Source: Acidobacteriota bacterium
GTDB lineage: Bacteria; Acidobacteriota; Terriglobia; Terriglobales; Acidobacteriaceae
NCBI GenBank assembly: GCA_021779695.1
Contig: JAJYAE010000010.1
Coordinates: forward strand, 1-31,431
DNA length: 31,431 bases
Reading direction: 5' to 3'
Each line of letters starts with the position of its first letter. Within the stretch, counting starts at the first letter, position 1. The notes under the pieces were generated by a model, which saw nothing but the letters and a program-made list of their open reading frames with translations, was not told where the DNA came from and did not search any database. A program made the translations under genes and the position numbers. This document shows, in pieces, positions 8,066 to 16,041 of this stretch.

Positions 8066-9490
8066 TCAGCGCGCTGCGATGCGATTGAGTTCGTCTACTA
8101 CGGACAGGACGTCCGCTTCACTTGTCTTAAAGCTGGTGACACAGGCGCGCAAAACAGGCTGCCCGGCGCACCGTGTCTCCGACATCCATGCAATCTGCTC
8201 GTCCTTGAGCCGCGCGAGCAAGGCCGGAATGTCGAGCCCTGGCCGGGTGAAGCAGACGACCGGCAGCGGAGTACGATTGGCGATCTGCCAGCCGGACTGC
8301 GCAAGGCGCGCGCGCAGGAGATCGCCCATACGCGTCTGATGCTCGATCATGGCGGCATAACCCGATTCGCCGTTGTGCGCCAGGGACATGAAGAGCTTGA
8401 GTCCAATGAAGCGCCGGGACCATTGAACGGTGCTCGTGTAGGGATCGAGTACCTCCTCGCTGTGCTTGTGAGGCATGTAGGAGGTTTGCACGTGGAAGGT
8501 ACTTACCACCGTGGAGCGATGACGGCAGAAGAACATGCCGCAAGCCATCGGGACCGAGAGCCATTTGTGGGCATCACACGTGATGGAATCGGCCAGCTCA
8601 ATGCCAGCCAGATGCGGCCTCAGCGCTGGAGAGATGGCCGCGGCGCCACCCCAGGCGGCGTCCACGTGGAACCAAAGTCCTTCCGATTTGCAGTACGCGT
8701 GCAAAGCGGCAAGCGGATCGATCACTCCGGCTGCCGTTGTGCCGCAAGTTCCCACCACCATGAACGGCTGCAAGCCGGCCTTGCGATCTTCCTCGACCTG
8801 ACGCTGAAGAGCTGCGATGTCCATCCTCAGAGCGTTGTCCGCGGGCACAGTGCGGAGCGCCTGCCTGCCCAACCCCGTCATGTGGGCGATCTTTGTAAAG
8901 GAATGATGCGCCTCCTCGCTGAGGTACAGGACTGGTTGGCAGTCCAGACAGCGCAGGCCGCGCTCGCCATATTGGGGAAAGGCATGGGTGAGCGCAACCA
9001 GCACCGCTGTGAGGTTTGCCTCTGCACCGCCTGTGGTGAAATTGGCAAAGGTGTTCACTGGCAGACCAAATTTGCCTGCAATCCAGTCCAGTGTGTACCG
9101 CTCGATTTCGTTGGCTTCAGGCGAAGTGCGCCAGGAGGCGAGTTGCGGATTGTAGAGTGCGACCAGCGTGTCCGCAACGACGGAAGCTACGGTCACGCTG
9201 GGATTGAAAAGGCCGAAGTAGCGTGGATGTGTGACCTGCACCTGCCACCGGCGGAGCATGTCTTCCACGTCCGAGGTGATCTCTTCAAGCGACCCGGCTC
9301 GTGCAAAGGAGTACCGGGCGTGAAGATGCTGCCGGATCTGCTCTGGCGAGACTTGAGGATAGACAGGCCCGCTGCGGATGCCTTCTTCCACTTGAGCGAA
9401 AGCACCTTCTATTGCATCAGTCAGCATGGAGGTTCTCGCCGGTTGGATATCCGCGAAATTTTCCGGCTCTGTTTGAGATGGATGAATCAA
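8066..9490 (-). CDS. Group II PLP-dependent amino acid decarboxylase
   Basis: A 474-residue member of the glutamate/aromatic-amino-acid/diaminobutyrate decarboxylase family. Seen: HPRYFGLFNPS (88-98), FTTGGAEANLTA (151-162), SEEAHHSFTK with His195 that stacks on the cofactor, FHVDAAWGG with Asp277, and DAHKWLSVP with the PLP lysine at 309. It should decarboxylate an L-amino acid to an amine; some relatives instead act as aldehyde synthases or oxidative deaminases, so the outcome is not certain. The frame opens with TTG at 9490; the first ATG is at 9427 (MLTDAIEG), equally plausible. It lies 45 bp or so after the acyl-CoA synthetase and 47 bp before the sulfhydrylase, consistent with one transcript. 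Confidence 0.87.
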   Translation of the reverse strand: MIHPSQTEPENFADIQPARTSMLTDAIEGAFAQVEEGIRSGPVYPQVSPEQIRQHLHARYSFARAGSLEEITSDVEDMLRRWQVQVTHPRYFGLFNPSVTVASVVADTLVALYNPQLASWRTSPEANEIERYTLDWIAGKFGLPVNTFANFTTGGAEANLTAVLVALTHAFPQYGERGLRCLDCQPVLYLSEEAHHSFTKIAHMTGLGRQALRTVPADNALRMDIAALQRQVEEDRKAGLQPFMVVGTCGTTAAGVIDPLAALHAYCKSEGLWFHVDAAWGGAAAISPALRPHLAGIELADSITCDAHKWLSVPMACGMFFCRHRSTVVSTFHVQTSYMPHKHSEEVLDPYTSTVQWSRRFIGLKLFMSLAHNGESGYAAMIEHQTRMGDLLRARLAQSGWQIANRTPLPVVCFTRPGLDIPALLARLKDEQIAWMSETRCAGQPVLRACVTSFKTSEADVLSVVDELNRIAAR

Positions 9491-9535
9491 ATCGAATCTC
9501 TGGATTCTCGTTGGCTTTGAAGCGACAGCCTATCA

Positions 9536-11335
9536 CTATAGCCGGATTTCACCCCGCTGAATCTGACCATAAAGGTCCTGATCCAGCGGAACCAACGTCT
9601 CTCTCTCTGGGTGATCGAAAAGGACGGTGTCCGTGAAAAGGCTCGGATCGATGCCCTGCTTGCGCCATGCAGCCTTCGAGTATTTGAACGTACCAGTCAG
9701 GTCCATTGCCGGTACGACCCTGAAGAAGATGGGGCAGGCGTAACGCGGAAGACGCTGTTGCAGCTCAGCGCGCAGATCTTCGAGCTGCGTTCCTTCTTCA
9801 ATGACGAGCGCTGCCATCCCTGCCTGACCTTCACATCCAGGGACCTTCACGCCATAGACGTTTGCGTGCAAGACACCCGGCAGACTCGCAAGCGCCGCTT
9901 CCACTTCCGAGGCGGCAACATTCTCGCCTTTCCAGCGAAACGTATCACCGAGACGGTCGACAAAGTAGTAGAAGCCGAGGTCGTCCTTCCGCATCAGGTC
10001 GCCGGTTCGCACCCAGCGGTCGCCCTGCGCGAACACGTCGCGCAGGATCTTCTTCTGCGTCGCTGCGGGGTCTGTGTAGCCATCAAAACGATTGCCGATG
10101 GCAGAAGCCTCTTCCTGCATCTTGCCGATCGCCTCTCCGGCTTCACCGGTCGCACATCGGACGCACAGGCCAGACGCGTCTCGAACCGGCTGTTGCGTTT
10201 CTGGGTCAATGCGGACAAGTTCCGGAGAAAAGCGGTGCGCCAGATAGGGTGGAACGCGCCCGATCGATCCGGGTCTGCCTTCCACGTTAAAGAGCGAGAC
10301 GTTGCCTTCCGTCGCTGCGTAAAACTCCAGAATTTGCGGAATCACGAAGCGCTCCTGAAAAGCGGTCCAGACCGAAGCTGATAAGCCATTGCCGCAGGCC
10401 AACCGGATTCGATGCCGACGTGGCGTCTTCCGCTCTGGAGCTTGCAGCAGATAACGGCAGAACTCACCGATGTATTGGAGGATCGTGCAATCCCACCGGA
10501 CAACATCGTCCCAGAACTGGCTCGTTGAGAACTTCTCGCGCACGAAGAGGCTTCCACCGCCCGCCAGCATCGCTCCAGGGACCAGCACCCCACCGATGCT
10601 GTGATACATGGGAAGGCAGCTGTACATGCGGTCCTGGGAAGTGACCTCCATCATGCCTGCAAACCAGTGCGCCCATTGCAGAATGCGCGCATGCGTGATG
10701 CGCGCTGCCTTGGGCAATCCCGTGGTGCCGGAGGTGTAAATGTAGAGCGCGCAGTCCGCAATCGTCACAGGCCAATCGGGCTGCGCGGCCAAGGACGCGC
10801 TGCTGCAGCTTGCGATCTCGGTTGCGACCGACCGGATGCCCTGCTGCGCGCCATCCAAGGAAACAACCTCAGGCGCTTGCGCATCTCCAGCGAGCGCGGT
10901 GCGGGCTGCGTTTCCCAGCGCGTGCTGTGCCACAATCAGTTTCGGCTTTGCTGCCTGAATGCAATGCCGCAGCGATTCACCTTGCAACTGCGGGTTCAAG
11001 AGCGCAACAATTGCGCCCTGACTGGAGACGCCTGCCCAGAATGCGAAATACTCAGGAGAGTTGGGCGCGAGCAGCCCCACGACATCGCCCTTGCGAATCC
11101 CCTGCAATTTGGCCCAGTGGGCGTATTGATGCATTCGCCCGACAAGTTGCTCATAGGTGTAGAACTGGGCGTCAGAACAAATCGCGGCCTGCGTTCCGCG
11201 CAGCGCTGCCTGCTCCTCCACCAGGTGCATCAGCAGGCGCGCGGAATTCTTCGCAATAGGCGCAGTCTTCTCGATCGCCTTCATCCAGACTCGGGAAACC
11301 GAGCGCTCGCCGGGTGCAACGGTCAGAACAGACAT
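9536..11335 (-). CDS. FATP/very-long-chain-type acyl-CoA synthetase
   Basis: A 599-residue AMP-forming acyl-CoA synthetase of the FATP/FadD6-like branch. Seen: P-loop YTSGTTGLPKAA (200-211), FYAATEGNVSLFN (the ATEGN signature of this branch), GFYYFVDRLGDTFRWKGENV cut to its core DRLGDTFRWKGENVAASEVE, and a C-terminal TGTFKYSKA with the catalytic-type lysine. It would activate a fatty or other hydrophobic carboxylic acid to the adenylate/CoA ester. The start ATG overlaps the reductase stop as TAATG and has GGAGG nine bases upstream. Together with the separate ligase/ACP pair, the operon has two acid-activating enzymes, suggesting that two different acids, or one acid for CoA and one for ACP, are handled. 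Confidence 0.88.
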   Translation of the reverse strand: MSVLTVAPGERSVSRVWMKAIEKTAPIAKNSARLLMHLVEEQAALRGTQAAICSDAQFYTYEQLVGRMHQYAHWAKLQGIRKGDVVGLLAPNSPEYFAFWAGVSSQGAIVALLNPQLQGESLRHCIQAAKPKLIVAQHALGNAARTALAGDAQAPEVVSLDGAQQGIRSVATEIASCSSASLAAQPDWPVTIADCALYIYTSGTTGLPKAARITHARILQWAHWFAGMMEVTSQDRMYSCLPMYHSIGGVLVPGAMLAGGGSLFVREKFSTSQFWDDVVRWDCTILQYIGEFCRYLLQAPERKTPRRHRIRLACGNGLSASVWTAFQERFVIPQILEFYAATEGNVSLFNVEGRPGSIGRVPPYLAHRFSPELVRIDPETQQPVRDASGLCVRCATGEAGEAIGKMQEEASAIGNRFDGYTDPAATQKKILRDVFAQGDRWVRTGDLMRKDDLGFYYFVDRLGDTFRWKGENVAASEVEAALASLPGVLHANVYGVKVPGCEGQAGMAALVIEEGTQLEDLRAELQQRLPRYACPIFFRVVPAMDLTGTFKYSKAAWRKQGIDPSLFTDTVLFDHPERETLVPLDQDLYGQIQRGEIRL

Positions 11336-12075
11336 TAAGCCGTGCCTCCTGCGTCAATGGTCAGGATGGTTCCGGTGATGTTCCTGGATCGATCACTGAG
11401 CAAGAACTCAACGCCGTTTGCGATGTCTTCTGCTTCAGCCATGCGCTTGAGCGCCGACCGGCGTTCAATGCTCTTGCGTGCCTCTTCCGTCATACTTTGG
11501 GTCATGTCCGTGGCAATAAAACCTGGCGCCACTGCGTTGACGCGAATCCCAAGGCGGCCCACCTCGCGGGCCAGTGAGCGTGTGAAGCCGACGAGCGAAG
11601 CCTTCGTAGCCGAATACGCAGCAAGACCGCTGAATCCCGTCGATGCCACAATGGACGCAATATGCACGATGCTGCCTCCGCCCCCAGCCATCATGGAACG
11701 GACAACGTGTTTGGTCACCAGGATAGGAGACAGCGTATTCACCCGCACCATGCGCTCGATGTCCGCATCCGGCATCATGCCCAGCACACCTTCCGCGCTG
11801 ATGCCCGCGTTGTTGACGAGTCCGAAGATCGGGCCGGCGTCATCGCGAATGCGCTTCACCAAAGCGGGGATTTGCTGTAACTCGGCCAGATCGCAGGCGA
11901 CAAAGCGTAACGCCGGCTGTCCGCCGGACCGCGCGGTTTCTTCAAGCTCGCGCAACGCATCAGTTCTGCTGCGCGCCACGGCAATTACGCAGAAGCCGCT
12001 CTCCAGAAGCTTCCGCACAATGCCCAGGCCGAGCCCGCGGCTTCCACCGGTGACGATGACGTTACGCGCTGGCAC
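11335..12075 (-). CDS. FabG-like short-chain dehydrogenase/reductase
   Basis: A classical SDR of 246 residues from the chosen start. Seen: nucleotide-binding TGGSRGLG (9-16), NNAG (88-91), and the catalytic Ser141, Tyr154 and Lys158 (YSATK). The C-terminal IDAGGTA is like FabG, so reduction of a 3-oxoacyl or similar beta-keto thioester with NADPH is likely. The open frame extends to a TTG at 12117, but GTG at 12075 has GGAAAG seven bases upstream and gives a normal FabG length, so I chose it. It overlaps the upstream ligase by 14 bp. Since the operon has its own ACP, an ACP-bound substrate is plausible. Confidence 0.88.
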   Translation of the reverse strand: MPARNVIVTGGSRGLGLGIVRKLLESGFCVIAVARSRTDALRELEETARSGGQPALRFVACDLAELQQIPALVKRIRDDAGPIFGLVNNAGISAEGVLGMMPDADIERMVRVNTLSPILVTKHVVRSMMAGGGGSIVHIASIVASTGFSGLAAYSATKASLVGFTRSLAREVGRLGIRVNAVAPGFIATDMTQSMTEEARKSIERRSALKRMAEAEDIANGVEFLLSDRSRNITGTILTIDAGGTA

Positions 12076-13459
12076 GTTGCAGCTTTCCGGTGCCTGAGAC
12101 GTCGAGTGCGGGGACAAAATTAATTGCCGCGGGCACCTTGTACGGCGATAGCGATTCCCGGCAGTGCCGCAGAATCTGATTCTTAAGATCCTGCGTCCCG
12201 CTTGGCAGTGCCGCGCTCGATGGCTTCAGCACCACGTCGGCAATGACGATTGCGCCCGTCAGTGAGCTGGCCTTGCGACGGACGAGAGAGATTTGTACAG
12301 ACGGATGCTGATTCAGGACCGCCTCGACTTCTTCTGGATAGACCTTCTGCCCGCCTACATTAATCTGTCCGTCGCTGCGCCCGGCAAAGTAGAGGCGCCC
12401 GCTCCGCGGCTCAACCCGGTCGCCCGTATTGACGAAGCCATCCGCGTCTCTTAATGCCGGAGCGCCTTCGCCCAGATAGCGCAGCGCCGCTCTGGGCGAT
12501 TGGATCCGCAGCGTTCCCTCTTCAATCTTCATGGCAACATCCGGCGTCGCATCCAACGCGCTGACCGGGAAGCCCGCCTGCCCATCCTTGACTTCGAAAG
12601 CCAGCCCGGCCTCCGTCGAGGCGAATGCATGCACCAAGGCCGCATCCGGATAAGCAGCATGCAGCTGATCGAGAATCACCTGGTCGGCGATTTCCCCGGA
12701 AAGCCGCACGTAGTGCGGCTTTAGCTCGCCTGCCATAGGGCTCATCATGGCAGATCGCCAGTGAGAGGGCGTTCCTGAGATATGCGTAACGCCCGAGCGC
12801 CCGGCGCGGACGAGAAAATCGCTGGTCGATTCCTCGGTGCCGGAGAGCACCATCGACGTGCCGGTCAACATGGCGCGCAGCAGAATCTGCAGTCCGCCGT
12901 AGCGTCGAATGTCATAGAAGGTGCTCCAGATCCGAGAGTCGGGAGCAGCCTGAGCACACAAGAGGTGCCCGGCCAGGCTAGTGAGCGTGTGGGCCACCAG
13001 CTTCGGCGGCCCAGATGTCCCTGAAGTGAGCAGGACCCATTCCGACTCGACCTTCTTGGAACGATCGTACTCTTGGGGAATCTCTTCGTGCGTGGCCGGC
13101 ATGAAGTATCGGACGTGCGGAAACTGTGCGCCAAAGTTGCAGTAGTCCGTCACAATCGCGTCCACCGATGCGCCGCGAATGATGTGCCCGATATGCTCCA
13201 GGCTGAAGCCGCCAGGAAAGAGAACCACGCGCCGCGCAAGGCCATCCAACTCCGTGAGGACCCAGACTGCCTCCAGTTGCTCCCGCGTCAATACGAGCAC
13301 ACTGCGGCCCGCCAGTACGTCTGCCTGCCCATGAAGGATAGACCGTTTGGCCAGGTCCGCCATGGGCACTTCAGAAGACGCACTGCGGAGCATGGGACTC
13401 GAAGACTGCAGGCCCGCGAGCAACGCGTCGCGCAACGACTCGACTTCACTGGTGGGCAT
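12062..13459 (-). CDS. AMP-forming acyl (acyl-ACP) ligase
   Basis: A 465-residue ANL-superfamily ligase, short for the family. Seen: P-loop LLTSGTSGPPKLV (143-155), a compact middle part with FASTEAGLAFEV in the A5 place, VNTGDRVE (A7), FAGRSDGQINVGGQKVYPEE cut to GRSDGQINVGGQKVYPEEVE (A8 hinge), and SGTGKLQRA with the A10 lysine at the end. The N-terminal third is shorter than in FadD-type enzymes. It overlaps the upstream ACP gene by 14 bp, the same spacing seen in the other ligase/ACP pair at 1.2 kb, so ACP loading is the natural inference. The frame opens at 13585, but the ATG at 13459 avoids a long overlap and fits the family start. Confidence 0.83.
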   Translation of the reverse strand: MPTSEVESLRDALLAGLQSSSPMLRSASSEVPMADLAKRSILHGQADVLAGRSVLVLTREQLEAVWVLTELDGLARRVVLFPGGFSLEHIGHIIRGASVDAIVTDYCNFGAQFPHVRYFMPATHEEIPQEYDRSKKVESEWVLLTSGTSGPPKLVAHTLTSLAGHLLCAQAAPDSRIWSTFYDIRRYGGLQILLRAMLTGTSMVLSGTEESTSDFLVRAGRSGVTHISGTPSHWRSAMMSPMAGELKPHYVRLSGEIADQVILDQLHAAYPDAALVHAFASTEAGLAFEVKDGQAGFPVSALDATPDVAMKIEEGTLRIQSPRAALRYLGEGAPALRDADGFVNTGDRVEPRSGRLYFAGRSDGQINVGGQKVYPEEVEAVLNQHPSVQISLVRRKASSLTGAIVIADVVLKPSSAALPSGTQDLKNQILRHCRESLSPYKVPAAINFVPALDVSGTGKLQRASA

Positions 13460-13691
13460 GTTCGTAAAATCGCACAAATTCGCCAAACGTGACGGGGAAA
13501 CTGCCATCGGCCGAAGCGCTGAATGGATCAACACCAAACTTCGCTTCCAGCCGAACAACCACAATTGCAAAGCAAAGCGAGTCAAGCCCCGAATCTAAGA
13601 GAACCGCGTTGTCGTCAAGCGGCGCCAACTGCTTGTCGTTTTCGCGAGCAACCTCGGTAAACTGAGCAAGTACTTCAGAACGAATATCCAT
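13446..13691 (-). CDS. Acyl carrier protein
   Basis: An 81-residue free-standing ACP with phosphopantetheine site Ser38 in LLDSGLDSLCFAIVVVRLE (about 31-49). The frame runs upstream to 13820, but the upstream 43 residues are arginine-rich and not ACP-like; the ATG at 13691 gives a normal ACP. It follows the diiron oxidase gene after a 139-bp gap and overlaps the ligase gene. The hydrophobic FAIVVV after the DSL differs from fatty-acid AcpP, fitting a dedicated pathway carrier. A 4'-phosphopantetheinyl transferase is not in the window and must come from elsewhere. Confidence 0.85.
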   Translation of the reverse strand: MDIRSEVLAQFTEVARENDKQLAPLDDNAVLLDSGLDSLCFAIVVVRLEAKFGVDPFSASADGSFPVTFGEFVRFYEHAHQ

Positions 13692-13830
13692 TACGATCGA
13701 CCTTTTTCCGCGCCTCGCGCTGCGTACAGGGTTAGCATCTTCGGCAGACTCTGCTGTCCAGAGCACTTGCTGGACAAGCGCATGCCAAAAGACATCGAGC
13801 CGGAAGGAATCCCGCTCCATCCCTCTCCTG

Positions 13831-14508
13831 CTACGCGGCTCGCTGGACCTCGCGATTGAACACGACGCGATCCATCAAATTGCGCAAGAGATAGACCCCC
13901 TCGAAGACGTCCTGCCCCGCCGGTAGCGGGCTCAGGCTCATCTCTTCGCCCAGCGCCTGGAAGAGACCGGCCGTGTGCGCAATATCGCAAACTCCATGCA
14001 CATCGGTGTACTCCATCTCCGTAGAACCCTGCGCGGCTGCCAGACTTGCCAGATAGCCCATGAAGCGCTGGATAAAGCCCTCAAAGAATGCCATGGCCGC
14101 CAACGACTGCACGGCCGAGAGGCGTCCAAGGAACAGTCGCATCTTCGTCAGGTCTTCATGGACTGCCAGCGAGTCCTCCGGAGTGGGGAAGGATTGAGCG
14201 GCAATAAAGAAGCGACGCAGCATGTGGGGGTGCGCATCACGCACCTCTTCCATCAGGTTATCGATCAGGATGGGCTTGGCTGCCTCGGACTTCACCGCAA
14301 GCAGTGTCGCAGTCATCCAGTAGATAAAGTTGCCCTCGAGGACAGCTGAGTATCTCGCAATCATGCGGCGCTGCTCCTCAGCGGTCAGTGTCTCGACCGG
14401 GGGAAGCGATTCGATCAAATCGTCAATCATGCCGTTGATCTTTTCCTGGATCGTCGCAACCGCAGAACCAATGGCACCAGTGGGGACACTCTGCATCATA
14501 GTTGTCAT
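13831..14508 (-). CDS. Heme-oxygenase-like diiron oxidase (HDO) family enzyme
   Basis: A 225-residue, all-helical protein with the ligand pattern of the HDO superfamily (UndA, BesC, SznF N-oxygenase domain, CADD), nonheme di-iron enzymes that use O2 on fatty acids, amino acids or amines. From the ATG at 14508 the candidate ligands are Glu58 (VLEGNF), Glu88 and His95 (MEEVRDAHPHM), Glu143 (FFEGF), and His171, Asp175 and His178 in HGVCDIAH, the HxxxDxxH motif of the last ligand helix. The order and spacing resemble CADD. AAGGAG ten bases upstream decides the start; a longer frame begins at 14556 inside an IS-like terminus. It is the first gene of the operon, so it likely performs the defining oxidation, perhaps on an ACP-bound or free amino/fatty acid. 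The substrate cannot be read from the sequence. Confidence 0.78.
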   Translation of the reverse strand: MTTMMQSVPTGAIGSAVATIQEKINGMIDDLIESLPPVETLTAEEQRRMIARYSAVLEGNFIYWMTATLLAVKSEAAKPILIDNLMEEVRDAHPHMLRRFFIAAQSFPTPEDSLAVHEDLTKMRLFLGRLSAVQSLAAMAFFEGFIQRFMGYLASLAAAQGSTEMEYTDVHGVCDIAHTAGLFQALGEEMSLSPLPAGQDVFEGVYLLRNLMDRVVFNREVQRAA

Positions 14509-14516
14509 TTCACGCA

Positions 14517-14524
14517 CTCTCCTT
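14517..14524 (-). promoter_or_regulatory. Ribosome binding site of the HDO gene
   Basis: The minus strand reads AAGGAGAG, with ten bases between AAGGAG and the ATG at 14508. It fixes the start of the HDO gene and excludes the upstream in-frame ATGs, which lie in or beyond the adjoining IS-like terminus. Confidence 0.65.
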
Positions 14525-14541
14525 AGAGCGTGTTTCATAAA
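14524..14541. repeat. IS5-like terminal sequence upstream of the HDO operon
   Basis: TAGAGCGTGTTTCATAAA matches TAGAGGCTGTTTCATAAA at 31311-31328 in 16 of 18 bases. The 31.3-kb copy lies at the end of an IS5-type transposase fragment, so this one may be a leftover end of a related element. Both are preceded by TA, a common IS5-family target. No transposase remains beside this copy, so the call is tentative. Confidence 0.45.
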
Positions 14542-14676
14542 TAGGTTCGGCGTCAAGCTGGGTACTTACGATTGAGGCGGTTGAATGGATCCACGCTGCG
14601 GCTGTTATGCTTGTATCGATATTCTGTCCCTCTGGATATCGCTTGGTTCAATGCGGTGCTCGCTCTGCGCCAGACC

Positions 14677-16041
14677 TCAAAAAGATTTCATACCATCATC
14701 TGAATGATTCTGGCCGTGATCGGCCTCTTGTGCTGTCCGGAGCGGGCCGGCCTCAACAGCCTGGTTGGTCCCTCGTGTTTCAGCAATCGAGACTATCGCC
14801 GTTCCCTGCACCTGTTTCACAGCCGTACCTTGGACCCTAACTAAGCCTCTGCTGCGCATTTTGCTGAAGGCTCTTTCGTATGCATCGAGGAGATGAGATA
14901 CAGAATACTGCCATGAAAGTTCTGTCTCGACCCTTCTGCGTCCGAACTCGCCTCTTTTCTGCCTCTCCTCAGGGTGGTCAAGCAACCAGAGTATGTTCTC
15001 TGCAAAGCTCGGTACTGGATGATCATTATCGCTGTATAGGGAAGCATCCTCGGCGCTAATTCTGCCCTCCTTGAGATCAAATTGAACGATTGGCTTGGCT
15101 AACGCCATGTATTCCATGATTTTGATCATGGTCGACATATCATTCATATCGCATGGCTTATCCGGATTTACGCAAACATCCGCTGTGGATAGAACCGCGA
15201 TTAGCTCATCATCCGGAACCCTACCAGTAAAGTTGACCATGTCCTCTATACCTTTTTCCTTGGCCATGATCCTCAGTCCTGCAAGCGCCGGCCCTCCGCC
15301 AACACAGGTAAAGTGAACATCTCTACGACCTAAATTCTTAATGTACTCGACTACATTCAACAAGATATCTAATCCTTCTTGAATACTCATTACGCCTACA
15401 TATCCGACCAAGTAGCGCTTCCCATGCTTCAAGGCAGGACATGGTGGAACCGGCTTAAAGGTTGCAAGATCAGGGCCATTCCGAACAACAAACACATCTT
15501 CCGGCGCTCGCCCTCCGCGAGTAACAGCGATCTCTTTATAACTTTGATTTGTCGACATGACCACATCGCTCGCTTTAAAGGTAAGCTTCTCCAACCAGAC
15601 TTGTACCTTATAGAAGAGGTCTTTCCTCTCATATTTAGCGAGGTACAATTCAGGGTTTACATCATGGTGGTCGAAGATATATTTCACACCAAACAGCTTG
15701 AATGGCAAAGCAACCAGGAAAACATTGTCTGGTGGATTACAGCCCTGAATTACTTGAAATCTCCCGCGGATGTAGATTCGCCATGCGTATAGAAACTCCC
15801 AGAACAGGGCGCAGCCGTATTCCCAAAGGTAGCCAAGGAGGCTATCGCCTTCCTGAGGTATTGGGTGCCGATAAATATAAATGCCCTCTTTGAATTCATA
15901 ACCCTGCTCATACCCGCAGCCTTTGGGGCATAACACAGTAACATCATAACCCGCACTTCGCAGGGCGAGAGCCTCCTTCCATACTCTCGGATCGAAGGGT
16001 ACCGGCGCATTCTCAACAATGATTAGAATTTTCCTCTTCAA
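14677..16041 (-). CDS. GT4-type glycosyltransferase
   Basis: A 454-residue GT-B fold glycosyltransferase. The start KRKILIIVENAPVPFDPRVW is typical of EPS GT4 enzymes; the nucleotide-sugar half carries VGYVGVMSIQEGLDIL, FTGRVPDDEL and the DMSTMIKIMEYMALAKPIV stretch with the glutamates of the donor site. It should add a sugar from a nucleotide-diphosphate donor to the lipid-linked EPS unit on the cytoplasmic face. I chose the TTG at 16041: it overlaps the previous stop as TTGA and has GAGG five bases upstream. The last 50 residues or so lie beyond the usual domain end and contain a repeated VQGTA (RVQGTAVKQVQGTAI), so the tail may be an add-on or a read-through extension. Confidence 0.87.
   Translation of the reverse strand: MKRKILIIVENAPVPFDPRVWKEALALRSAGYDVTVLCPKGCGYEQGYEFKEGIYIYRHPIPQEGDSLLGYLWEYGCALFWEFLYAWRIYIRGRFQVIQGCNPPDNVFLVALPFKLFGVKYIFDHHDVNPELYLAKYERKDLFYKVQVWLEKLTFKASDVVMSTNQSYKEIAVTRGGRAPEDVFVVRNGPDLATFKPVPPCPALKHGKRYLVGYVGVMSIQEGLDILLNVVEYIKNLGRRDVHFTCVGGGPALAGLRIMAKEKGIEDMVNFTGRVPDDELIAVLSTADVCVNPDKPCDMNDMSTMIKIMEYMALAKPIVQFDLKEGRISAEDASLYSDNDHPVPSFAENILWLLDHPEERQKRGEFGRRRVETELSWQYSVSHLLDAYERAFSKMRSRGLVRVQGTAVKQVQGTAIVSIAETRGTNQAVEAGPLRTAQEADHGQNHSDDGMKSF

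Noticed and set aside
7032..8339. Long plus-strand open frame (435 codons) opposite metY
   Set aside because: It is the antisense shadow of the sulfhydrylase and decarboxylase genes: high-GC DNA keeps such frames open, and its residues show no family pattern.
8066..9490. Possibility that the MetA/MetY/decarboxylase set makes an N-acylhomoserine-lactone-type signal
   Set aside because: No LuxI- or HdtS-like synthase is in the window, and the gene families present do not form the lactone; kept only as a remote idea.
7931..9520. Plus-strand open frame of 529 codons opposite the decarboxylase
   Set aside because: Antisense shadow of a clear PLP decarboxylase; Arg/His/Cys-rich composition without domains.
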